DNA of 6,293 nt from NCBI GenBank assembly GCA_030591195.1, contig JAUVBO010000182.1, positions 1-6,293 of the forward strand. The letters run 5' to 3'. Of the stretch, positions 1 to 6,269 are shown one piece after another. The first letter of the stretch is position 1. Every line of letters begins with the position of its first letter. The DNA is from Pseudomonadota bacterium. GTDB lineage: Bacteria > Myxococcota > Polyangia > GCA-2747355 > JACKDQ01. The notes beneath the pieces are model-generated. The model was given only the letters and a program-made list of their open reading frames with translations, made no database searches and was not told the DNA's origin. A program made the position numbers and the translations under genes.

Positions 1-129
1 AAGGAGCTGAGCAACCTGCCCTGGTATCGCCGGGCCTTCGGGCACCACCGGCCGATCACCGACTCGATTCCCCAGGCGCCTCCGGCCGTCGACACCGGCC
101 CTCAGCCGATGCCCCAGCGCCGACGCTGA
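1..129 (+). CDS. C-terminal end of an unidentified protein (partial)
   Basis: The first frame is open from the left edge to a TGA at 127-129 and encodes 42 residues. It starts with KELSNLPWYRRAFGHH and ends in a Pro/Gln-rich, basic tail (PMPQRRR). Most codons end in G or C, as in the real genes here, which supports coding. The stop lies 19 nt before the GFA start on the same strand, so the two may be co-transcribed. No domain can be recognised from such a short tail, and the product is unknown. It could also be a chance open frame, because stop codons are rare at this GC content. Confidence 0.5.
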   Translation, partial: KELSNLPWYRRAFGHHRPITDSIPQAPPAVDTGPQPMPQRRR

Positions 130-138
130 GCCGACACC

Positions 139-143
139 AGGAG
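139..143 (+). promoter_or_regulatory. Ribosome binding site deciding the GFA start
   Basis: AGGAG lies 5 nt before the ATG at 149. A GTG at 143 is in the same frame but overlaps this motif, so it cannot be served by it. The ATG at 149 is therefore the likelier start. Confidence 0.7.
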
Positions 144-148
144 TGGAG

Positions 149-586
149 ATGACGCCAATCCGCGGACACTGCCTTTGCGGCGCGGTGAAGCTCGACCTCA
201 CACCACCCACCGACTTCGCCTCTCACTGCCACTGCGAGAGCTGCCGCCGGGCCCACGCGGCAGCGTTCGTCACCTGGACCGGCGTACCCGACGCTCGGCT
301 GACGATCGTCGCCGGCGAGGCGCTGCTGACCCGCTACGAGTCCTCGCCGGGGGCCTTCCGCTGCTTCTGCAGGCGCTGTGGCACCTCGATGCTGACCTAC
401 TACTCCGCGGCCCACGCCGAGCACGGTGGCGCCACGGGCCGCGCCTACGTTCCCGTGGCGGTGCTGGCCGATCCCCCGGACCGTCAGCCCACCAGCCACG
501 TCAGCTTCGAGGAGCGGGTGGATTGGTTCCCCTTCGACGACGCCCTGCCCCGCTTCATCGCCAAGAGCGACACCCCGGCGGACTAG
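149..586 (+). CDS. GFA family (Mss4-like fold) zinc-binding protein
   Basis: The 145-residue product has the full cysteine pattern of the GFA family, named after glutathione-dependent formaldehyde-activating enzyme: C8-x-C10-G near the N-terminus, C27-x-C29-x-x-C32 (CHCESCRR), and C74-x-x-C77-G (CRRCGT). In this family these seven cysteines bind two zinc ions, one structural and one near the active site. The length fits a single-domain family member. Gfa itself was proposed to make S-hydroxymethylglutathione from formaldehyde and glutathione. Most bacterial GFA proteins have no proven substrate, so no specific reaction is assigned. There is no signal peptide or membrane segment, so it should be cytosolic. 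No formaldehyde dehydrogenase gene is visible nearby to support a detoxification role. The start at 149 was chosen over GTG 143 because of the AGGAG motif. Confidence 0.92.
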   Translation: MTPIRGHCLCGAVKLDLTPPTDFASHCHCESCRRAHAAAFVTWTGVPDARLTIVAGEALLTRYESSPGAFRCFCRRCGTSMLTYYSAAHAEHGGATGRAYVPVAVLADPPDRQPTSHVSFEERVDWFPFDDALPRFIAKSDTPAD

Positions 587-867
587 CCCGCCGCGCCCCC
601 GTTCGCGCGCCGTGCCCCTCCGCCCCAGGGCGGTCGCAAAGTCGGTAGCGGCCGTCGGATGGCCCTTCTCGGCTCTGCCGCGAGCGGCTCGCCAACGCCA
701 GATGCCGCGATCCCGGAGGGTTCACGAGGAGTTGCTTGACCCGCGCTCGTCCGCCTGCGCTTGAGCTTCCCAGCACGCGCCTGATCCCCCGTCGGCGGGC
801 CATGCGCTGCGGGCCGGCGCACCAGTACGCCCAAGGCATCAGCGGAGTCGATATCCGGCGGGCGCCA
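587..867. other. Non-coding stretch after the GFA gene, no clear content
   Basis: No convincing gene was found on either strand. The open frames here have poor composition (Arg/Pro/Ser-rich), no ribosome binding site and no recognisable motif. A short GC dyad at 620-633 (CCGCCC, 2 nt, GGGCGG) lies 34 nt after the GFA stop but has no T-run behind it, so it is a weak terminator candidate at most. GGTTCACG at 719-726 resembles the core of the 52-bp repeat downstream, but it is too short to mean much. Confidence 0.5.
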
Positions 868-1031
868 GAATTCGGGACAGTTCTGGGGAGTGAACTGGTT
901 CACGGCCGACTTTCGACCCGAATCCGGGACAGTTCTAGGGAGTGAACTGGTTCACGGCCGACTTTCGACCCGAATCCGGGACAGTTCTAGGGAGTGAACC
1001 GGTTCACGGCCGACTTTCGACCCGAATCCGG
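868..1031. repeat. Three tandem 52-bp direct repeats with central dyads
   Basis: Copies are at 868-919, 920-971 and 972-1023, followed by 8 bases of a fourth (GAATCCGG, 1024-1031). Copy 2 differs from copy 1 at two positions and from copy 3 at one, so the duplication is recent or kept uniform. Each unit has a dyad, GTGAAC-TG-GTTCAC, at 890-903 and 942-955. In copy 3 (994-1007) one T-to-C change makes it a perfect 14-bp palindrome, GTGAACCGGTTCAC. Each unit also has CAGTTC 8 nt before GAACTG, overlapping the dyad (GAACCG in copy 3). The unit length is not a multiple of three, so open frames through it change frame from copy to copy, which argues against coding. A protein-binding array, a mobile-element end or a minisatellite are all possible. 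Confidence 0.95.
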
Positions 1032-1120
1032 CTCCGTGGACAAGCTGACGAGAGTTTCACTCGTAACCCCATGTGGCCGGCGACTTTGCGATCGCCCTGC
1101 CCTCCGCCCGCTGTCGCGCG

Positions 1121-1150
1121 TTGACCCGCTTCCCGAAGCGATCTCACAAT
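1121..1150 (+). promoter_or_regulatory. Possible sigma-70-type promoter for the small gene
   Basis: TTGACC (1121-1126, five of six bases of the -35 consensus) is followed after 18 bp by CACAAT (1145-1150, four of six bases of the -10 consensus). Transcription would then begin about 7 nt downstream, at or next to the ATG at 1157, giving a leaderless or nearly leaderless mRNA. That would fit the absence of a Shine-Dalgarno sequence before this ATG. Such matches also arise by chance. Confidence 0.3.
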
Positions 1151-1156
1151 CGCCCC

Positions 1157-1396
1157 ATGCCTTCGAAAGACGACGCTGATCGGGTCGAGGTCACGGCCTA
1201 CATCCTCGCCTGGAACCCCGAGACCCATCAGGGCCAGATCCGGCTCCACCTCGCCAAGCAGGGCAACCGCGAGTTGCTGATCGAGGATCCGGCCGAGCTC
1301 GCCGCCCTGGCCGCGGTGCTCAGCGAGGCCCCGGTCTACCTCGAGGGTGACGGGACGCTGACCAGCGGCTGGGAGCCGGTCCACGACGGAGACTAG
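1157..1396 (+). CDS. Small acidic hypothetical protein
   Basis: The 79-residue product is not recognised. It is acidic (about 15 Asp/Glu against 5 Lys/Arg) and has no signal peptide, membrane segment or cysteine. Its pattern suggests a small alpha/beta fold: strands near residues 10-20 (VEVTAYILAWN), 27-33 and 39-43, a helix near 45-58 (DPAELAALAAVLSE), and a last strand near 59-71 with a Gly-rich turn (EGDGTLTSG). The frame is also open upstream to a GTG at 1073, but that extension is basic and unlike the rest, so the ATG at 1157 is preferred. Neither start has a clear Shine-Dalgarno sequence, and a candidate promoter ends just before the ATG. The gene stands alone and converges on the leftward operon. 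Function is unknown. Confidence 0.62.
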   Translation: MPSKDDADRVEVTAYILAWNPETHQGQIRLHLAKQGNRELLIEDPAELAALAAVLSEAPVYLEGDGTLTSGWEPVHDGD

Positions 1397-1416
1397 CCTC
1401 AGAGGAACCAACGCCG

Positions 1417-1434
1417 GGGTCAGACAGCCGACCC
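1417..1434. terminator. Weak hairpin between convergent genes
   Basis: GGGTC (1417-1421) and GACCC (1430-1434) can pair as a 5-bp stem with an 8-nt loop in the 91-bp gap between the small gene and the lipoprotein gene. No T-run follows on either strand, so this is a poor intrinsic terminator. It is listed only because convergent ends need a stop signal and nothing better was seen. Confidence 0.15.
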
Positions 1435-1487
1435 ACGAAGACGTTCCGCCCGCTCGCTAGACGCCTCCACGAACGGCGCCCGGCAGC

Positions 1488-2036
1488 TTAGGGCGCGCAG
1501 CAGGCGGCGGTCTCGAAGCTTTGCTGGCAAGGTACGCAGGCGCCACCGGCGGACTGCGAGCAAACGCCCTGCTTCACACCGTCGATCCAGCAGGCACAGT
1601 CCCGGTCGTCACAGTAGATCTCCCGCGACTGCCCCGCCGAAACGCAGCTGGCCGTGCATCCATCACCGAAGGGCGTGCACAGCCAGTCGCCCCAGTCCTC
1701 GCACGAGACCGGGCCGGCCTGGATATCGGCAGGCGGCTGGGTGTCGGCAGGCGGCTGGGTATCGGCAGACGGCTGGGTATCGGCAGGCGGCTGGGTGTCG
1801 GCCGTGGTTGGCGCGTCCTGCGGCGCCTGGGGCTCGGTATCGACCGGCGACGAGCCGTCGGGCGGCGGGGCGTCGACCCGAGCCTCCGGGTGAGCGCCGT
1901 CCAGGCGGTCTGGCACGACCGGACCACCGTCCGCGTCGCTGGCGTTGAAGGCCGCGATCAGATGGCACCCGGTGCACGCCCCCGCGAGGACCAAGCCGAA
2001 CGTCAATCCGCTGGTCGTGACCACTGCCGAGACCAC
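1488..2036 (-). CDS. Probable lipoprotein with TQPPAD repeats and Cys-rich C-terminus
   Basis: The 182-residue product starts at GTG 2036, 1 nt after the kinase stop, so its translation is probably coupled to the kinase. Residues 10-20 form a short hydrophobic stretch ending in LAGAC, with Cys21 (or Cys24) as the likely lipidation site. The lipobox is imperfect, and no Lys or Arg precedes the hydrophobic stretch, which is odd for a signal peptide. Residues 31-110 are a disordered Asp/Pro/Ala/Thr-rich linker with four TQPPAD-type repeats (81-104). The C-terminal domain (about 111-182) has 12 cysteines, including a DCAC motif and a final CC, which suggests several disulphides outside the cytoplasm. 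This layout is common among surface proteins of Myxococcota. No enzyme motif was seen and the function is unknown. Secretion is inferred from composition. Confidence 0.75.
   Translation of the reverse strand: MVSAVVTTSGLTFGLVLAGACTGCHLIAAFNASDADGGPVVPDRLDGAHPEARVDAPPPDGSSPVDTEPQAPQDAPTTADTQPPADTQPSADTQPPADTQPPADIQAGPVSCEDWGDWLCTPFGDGCTASCVSAGQSREIYCDDRDCACWIDGVKQGVCSQSAGGACVPCQQSFETAACCAP
1725..1802 (-). repeat. 18-bp in-frame repeats in the lipoprotein linker
   Basis: Four full 18-bp units (1725-1742, 1743-1760, 1761-1778, 1779-1796) and a 6-bp part of a fifth lie head to tail. On the coding strand each full unit encodes TQPPAD, with one TQPSAD variant from unit 1761-1778. The period is a multiple of three, so changes in copy number would lengthen or shorten the linker without a frameshift. 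Confidence 0.95.
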
Positions 2037-2037
2037 G

Positions 2038-3726
2038 CTACCGCGTCCGCATCGCCGGACCGGGACTCGAGAGCACCCGGACCGTGGTGAAGCGGGTCGA
2101 GACCATCACCTCGATCACCGGCGTGCCCACGAGGATCGCCCGCTGCTCGTAGGGGCTCAACGCTCCACGCACCCGCCGCTCGAGATCGTTACGCGCGCCC
2201 TTGCGGTGGTAGAGCAAATCCCCCTGGTCCTCCGGATCACGGACGCCGAAGCGGTGGTAGTTCGCCCGGTCTTGGCGGATGATCTTTGCTGCCGAGCCCA
2301 ACGGCTGGCCGCGGCTGTTGAGGTGGTCACGGGCCGAGAGCCGCGCGCGATACCTGACCTGAAGTCCCGCCGCCGAGGGTGACACCGCAGTGCTCGACAG
2401 CTTCGGCGGCGGTGGCTGCGTTGGCTTGGCCCGGAAGGACCCCGGAGTCAATTTGACCGCCGGCGTGGCGTTGCCCCCCGCCGCGGGCGGCTCGGGTGCC
2501 CGCGGCGGCTCGGCCGCCCGCTCCGGCGCTGAGACCGGCGACGGGCGCTCCTTGGCCTTCACCGGCGCGGCGGCGGCCTTCGCCGGCAGGGCCGCGGCAA
2601 GCGTCAATGGGCCCTCGGCGGGCTCGCGCGACAGCCAGCCCACGACCACCATCCCGGCGATCACCACGACCGCCGCGCCGAGGCCAACGCCGATCCAGAG
2701 CTTCGACCGCGGCGCCGTCGCCGCGACAGAAACGCTGGCTGCCGGCGACGAGACCACCTCGGCCGCCGCGCTGCCAAGGGTCGTCACCGGACCCGGCGAG
2801 CCGGCCTGGATCCGCGTCGGCGGGAGCGCCGTGTCTGACGCGACGGTGGCGGCCGCGGTCGGCAGACCCATCACCGCAGCAGCGAAGGCCTCGGCAACCC
2901 CCCGGGCACTGGCCGGCCGGGCGGTCGGCTCCTTGGCCAGGCACTGGTGCACCAGCTCCACCAGCGCCGGCGACAACCCGGGCGCCGAGTCGGCAAGGGG
3001 CGGAGGGGCGGCGGTGATGTGCTGGGCGATCAGCATCCCCGGCGCCTGGGAGACGAACGGCGGCTGGCCCGCGAGCATCCAGTAGAGGATCACGCCCAGC
3101 GAATAGATGTCGGTGTGCGGGCCGATCTGGTCGGGCAGGCCCGCGGCCTGCTCTGGAGCGATCGTCAGCGGCGAGCCGATGATCATCCCCGTCGACGTCC
3201 GGGCCACCGCGCCGCCCTGGGGATCGGCCTCCAGCAGCTTGGCGATGCCGAAGTCGAGGACCTTGACCGTCGGGCGGCCGCGGGCGAGCAGGTAGATGTT
3301 CTCCGGCTTGAGGTCGCGGTGCACGACCCCCTTGTCGTGGGCCGCCTGCAGGGCCTCGCAGATCTGCTGCAGGTAGGGCAGCAGCTCGGAGGGTGGCATC
3401 GCGCCGCGCTCGTTGATCAGCGCGGTCAGCTCCCGGCCCTCGAGCAGCTCCATCGTGAAATAGAGTCGCCCGCCCTCGGTCTGGCCGAAGTCGTAGATCT
3501 CGATGATGTTCGGATGGGCGATCCGGTTGACCGAGCGTGCCTCCGCCATGAAGCGCTCGGCCACGCCCTGCTGCTGGCCGAGGTGTGCCGCCAGCACCTT
3601 GATCGCCACCTGGCGGCCGATCTGCGGGTGCTCGGCGAGGTAGACCGCGCCCATGCCCCCCTGGCCGATCCGTCGGCTGATGACGTAGTTGCCAACCCGC
3701 TGGCCCGGCTGCAGCTCCCCGCCCAT
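2038..3726 (-). CDS. Transmembrane Ser/Thr protein kinase (Hanks type)
   Basis: The 562-residue product has a complete kinase domain at about residues 14-287: Gly-rich loop GQGGMG (22-26 region), VAIK with Lys43, Glu62 in the C-helix, HRDLKPEN (136-143, catalytic Asp138), DFG (158-160) and APE (190-192). It should be an active kinase using ATP. An Ala/Pro/Thr-rich juxtamembrane segment leads to one hydrophobic span at about 343-365. Beyond it lie a Pro/Ala/Lys linker (about 370-450) and a distinct basic C-terminal module (455-562). There are no PASTA repeats. The kinase is predicted to be cytosolic, with the module on the other side of the membrane. GAGGTGA (3738-3732) sits 5 nt before ATG 3726, so this start is preferred. 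A GTG at 3735 would add three residues but overlaps that motif. It is the middle gene of the operon. The substrates are unknown. Confidence 0.95.
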   Translation of the reverse strand: MGGELQPGQRVGNYVISRRIGQGGMGAVYLAEHPQIGRQVAIKVLAAHLGQQQGVAERFMAEARSVNRIAHPNIIEIYDFGQTEGGRLYFTMELLEGRELTALINERGAMPPSELLPYLQQICEALQAAHDKGVVHRDLKPENIYLLARGRPTVKVLDFGIAKLLEADPQGGAVARTSTGMIIGSPLTIAPEQAAGLPDQIGPHTDIYSLGVILYWMLAGQPPFVSQAPGMLIAQHITAAPPPLADSAPGLSPALVELVHQCLAKEPTARPASARGVAEAFAAAVMGLPTAAATVASDTALPPTRIQAGSPGPVTTLGSAAAEVVSSPAASVSVAATAPRSKLWIGVGLGAAVVVIAGMVVVGWLSREPAEGPLTLAAALPAKAAAAPVKAKERPSPVSAPERAAEPPRAPEPPAAGGNATPAVKLTPGSFRAKPTQPPPPKLSSTAVSPSAAGLQVRYRARLSARDHLNSRGQPLGSAAKIIRQDRANYHRFGVRDPEDQGDLLYHRKGARNDLERRVRGALSPYEQRAILVGTPVIEVMVSTRFTTVRVLSSPGPAMRTR

Positions 3727-3731
3727 CCCGC

Positions 3732-3738
3732 TCACCTC
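3732..3738 (-). promoter_or_regulatory. Shine-Dalgarno of the kinase, overlapping the upstream stop
   Basis: The coding strand reads GAGGTGA, a seven-base match to the anti-Shine-Dalgarno complement, 5 nt before ATG 3726. Its first two bases are the last two of the TGA stop (3739-3737) of the HD-GYP gene. A ribosome ending there would be on top of the next initiation site, which suggests translational coupling. Confidence 0.75.
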
Positions 3739-6265
3739 ACCCGGTGCTCGGCTGCTTCAGCCTGCGCTCGATCACTCGCATGAAGGCGGCGACGACCTCG
3801 CTGTCGAGTTGCCGACCCGCCTCTCGGCGCAGCTCCTCGATTGCCGTGTCGTGGGTCCGCGCCTCGCGGTAGGGCCTGGTGGACGTCATCGCGTCGTAGC
3901 AGTCGGCCACGGCGATGATCCGCGAGGCGAGCGGGATCGCCTCGCCCGACAGCCCCGAGGGGTAGCCGCCGCCATCCCAGCGCTCGTGGTGGTGCTTGAC
4001 CAGCTCCGCCACCCCACCGAGAAACTGCAGCGGCCGCAGGATCGCGTTGCCGTAGCTCGGGTGCTGGCGGATGATCGCGGTTTCCTCGGCGGTCAGCTTG
4101 CGCGGGGCAAGCAGCACCGCATCGCGGATGCCAATCTTGCCGATGTCGTGTAGCAGCGCACTGTTGTGGATCAGCGAGCAGTTCTCCTCGTCGAGGCCGA
4201 GGTCGTGGGCCACGGCCAGCGAGAGGGTTGCCACCCGCTCGGAGTGGCCGCGGGTGTAGTCGTCGCGAGCCTCGAGCGCCAGGGCGAGCGACTTGAGCGT
4301 GTCGTAGTAGATCCGCTGGGTGTTCTCGAACAGCCGCGCGTTCTCGATCGCGATCGCCGCCTGGCTTGCCAGCGTCTCGAGCAGCTTCTTCTCGTCCTCG
4401 GCCAGCCCGCCGTGGACGTTGCGTACCAGCTCGAAGACGCCGATCGTCCGACGACCGATCCGCAGCGGCATGTCGAACCGGACCAGGGTCGACGAGTTGT
4501 CCGCGAGCATCCCCGCCTGAGCCGCCACCCGCAGCTCTTTGCTCTCCGAGTCGATCAGCTTGATCGCCCCCACCGAGGAGGCAACGATCTCCCCCGACAT
4601 CTTGAGGATCGCCTGCAGGGTGTCGTTCAGATCGAGGCTCGAGGTGATCGCCTGCCCGGCCTGGTGCAGGGCGGTCAGCTGCCTGATCTGCTGCTCGAGA
4701 CTCTCGTTGGCCTGCTTGATCTGCTGGGCGTACGCCTCCAGCTCGCGGTTGAGCCGTTCGGTCTCGGTGACGTTGTGCTTGAGCCGGTCGTTGGCGCGCG
4801 CGAGCCGCCGGAAGAGGCGCGCGTTGTGGAGCGCCACGCCTGCCAGGTCGGCAAAGGCGGTGAACAGCTCCTGGTCGCGCTCGGAGAAGGCCCCAGGCGT
4901 CGGGCTCTCGGTATCGAGCACCCCGAACAGCTCGCCGTGGACCTGCATCGGCACGGCCATCTCCGAGGCGCCCCCGTCGATCCCGGGCAGGTATCGCTGC
5001 TCGGTCGAGACGTCGTCGATCCGCGCCGCCTGGCCCGATACCGCCACCTCGCCGGTGACCCCCTGGCCGAGCGGGATCCGCTTGCCGAGCACGTCGCCAT
5101 AGCCACGGGCGGCGTGGATCTCGAGCTCCTTGGTCTCCCGGTCGAACAGCAGCACGGCCACCCGCTCGAGGCTCAGCGCCTCTGCCACCGCGTCGAGGAT
5201 CTCGGCCAGCAGGTCGTCGACGTCGAGGATCGTGTTCAGCGCCCGACCCGAGCGCGTGATCTGGGCGAGCCGGTTGGCGCGGTCCGAGAGGTCGCTCATC
5301 AGCTCGGCGTTGCGCAGGGCGGTGGCGACCTGGGCGGCGAAGGCGCTGAAGACCTCGAGGTCGAGCTCGTCGAAGCTCCGGGCCGACTCGGCATCGAGCA
5401 CGCCGGTGATCCCGCCGTTGATCTTCAGCGGCGCGACCATCTCGGCGTGGGGGCCGACCACGCCGCCGGCGAGATAGCGGGGATCGGTGGTGACATCGGC
5501 CACCACCTCGGCCTTGCCGCTGCGGAACACCGAGCCGGTGACCCCTCGGTCCACCGGCACGCGGATGCCCTCGATCTGCGCGTCCGGCCGCAGTGCCTTG
5601 CGTACCACCAAGTGGCGCCCGTCGGGCTCGACCACCAGCACGGCGACGTTGTCGAAGCCGAGCGCCTCGTTCGCCAGCTCGAGGATCCGCCCCAGCAGCT
5701 GCTCTGGATCGTGAACCCCGTTCAGCGCGCACGCCGCCTGGTTGAGCAGCGCCAGGCGCCGGGCGCGCTCCTCGGCTTGGGCCATCGCCCGGCCGTGTCG
5801 AAGCGCCCAGCCCACCTGCTCGCCAAACGCGCGGAGCAGCGCCATGTCCTCGTCGCCGAAGGCCTGCTGCCGACTCTCGAGGTCGAGGACGCCGATCACC
5901 TCGCCGTCCACCGTCAACGGCACCGCCATCTCGGAGATCGCCTGGCTGACGCCGGCGACGTAGCTCGGCTCGGCCGCGACGTCGGCGACCAGCAGTGGCT
6001 CGCCGCTCTCGGCCACCCGGCCGGCAACACCCTCGCCAACCCGGGCGTGGTAGGCCTCGACCACCTCGGGCTGGTAGCCTCGGGAGGCGACGATCCGCAG
6101 GCGGTCGCCGGCGGAATCTCGCAGCAGCACGGCCGCCGTTTCGCGGCCAAAGACTCGAACAACCACGTCGAGCACGCGGTCCATCAACCCCGCCTCGCTC
6201 GGTGCGGAGGCGAGCTGGCGAACGGCTTCGTTGAGCTTGGTCAGCTTGTGCGCGAGATCGGACAT
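3737..6265 (-). CDS. Multi-GAF HD-GYP protein, probable cyclic di-GMP phosphodiesterase
   Basis: The 842-residue product has four GAF-type sensor units followed by an HD-GYP domain. GAF1 spans about residues 20-160, GAF2 180-322 and GAF3 345-485; a coiled coil lies at 487-533, a shorter fourth GAF at 540-648, and HD-GYP at 650-838. The HD-GYP signature is intact: GHSERV with His674, HD at 706-707 in LLHDIGKIG, QHPSYG with His735, HHHERWDGGGYP (758-769) and DAMTSTRPYR (791-800). Proteins of this family hydrolyse cyclic di-GMP to pGpG or GMP on a metal centre, and the key residues here suggest activity. There is no signal peptide or membrane span, so it should be cytosolic. GAF1-3 share the motif MAVPL-x5-8-GVLD-x-ES and sit at a pitch of about 160 residues. 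Their ligands are unknown. The frame stays open upstream to the window edge, but the ATG at 6265 fits the GAF start. Confidence 0.95.
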   Translation of the reverse strand: MSDLAHKLTKLNEAVRQLASAPSEAGLMDRVLDVVVRVFGRETAAVLLRDSAGDRLRIVASRGYQPEVVEAYHARVGEGVAGRVAESGEPLLVADVAAEPSYVAGVSQAISEMAVPLTVDGEVIGVLDLESRQQAFGDEDMALLRAFGEQVGWALRHGRAMAQAEERARRLALLNQAACALNGVHDPEQLLGRILELANEALGFDNVAVLVVEPDGRHLVVRKALRPDAQIEGIRVPVDRGVTGSVFRSGKAEVVADVTTDPRYLAGGVVGPHAEMVAPLKINGGITGVLDAESARSFDELDLEVFSAFAAQVATALRNAELMSDLSDRANRLAQITRSGRALNTILDVDDLLAEILDAVAEALSLERVAVLLFDRETKELEIHAARGYGDVLGKRIPLGQGVTGEVAVSGQAARIDDVSTEQRYLPGIDGGASEMAVPMQVHGELFGVLDTESPTPGAFSERDQELFTAFADLAGVALHNARLFRRLARANDRLKHNVTETERLNRELEAYAQQIKQANESLEQQIRQLTALHQAGQAITSSLDLNDTLQAILKMSGEIVASSVGAIKLIDSESKELRVAAQAGMLADNSSTLVRFDMPLRIGRRTIGVFELVRNVHGGLAEDEKKLLETLASQAAIAIENARLFENTQRIYYDTLKSLALALEARDDYTRGHSERVATLSLAVAHDLGLDEENCSLIHNSALLHDIGKIGIRDAVLLAPRKLTAEETAIIRQHPSYGNAILRPLQFLGGVAELVKHHHERWDGGGYPSGLSGEAIPLASRIIAVADCYDAMTSTRPYREARTHDTAIEELRREAGRQLDSEVVAAFMRVIERRLKQPSTG

Positions 6266-6269
6266 CTTC

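Noticed and set aside
143..151. GTG at 143 as the GFA start
   Set aside because: It overlaps the AGGAG motif that is well placed for the ATG at 149, and it would add only two residues before the conserved region.
620..633. GC dyad as an intrinsic terminator of the GFA gene
   Set aside because: The stem is about 5-6 bp with a tiny loop and is followed by TCGCAAAG with no T-run, so it does not meet the usual pattern.
583..903. Minus-strand open frame of 106 codons in the gap after the GFA gene, considered as a transposase remnant
   Set aside because: No transposase motif (DDE, HUH or zinc finger) could be recognised, and the composition is that of a random GC-rich frame.
868..1023. CRISPR-like array
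   Set aside because: The whole 52-bp unit is repeated, with no unique spacers between short repeats, and no cas genes are nearby.
736..1179. Small proteins read through the 52-bp repeats (for example from 736, 942 and 994)
   Set aside because: The 52-bp period shifts the frame in each copy, so the similar peptides come from the DNA repeat itself. They lack ribosome binding sites and recognisable features.
2947..3783. Long open frame of 278 codons on the plus strand, opposite the kinase
   Set aside because: It is the shadow of the GC-rich kinase gene: it has a His/Arg/Leu-rich composition, no ribosome binding site and no motif, while the opposite strand holds a complete kinase domain.
3732..5732. 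Open frame of 666 codons on the minus strand in another frame of the HD-GYP gene
   Set aside because: It is extremely Arg/Gly/Ala-rich and has no domain. The overlapping frame has four GAF units and an intact HD-GYP domain.
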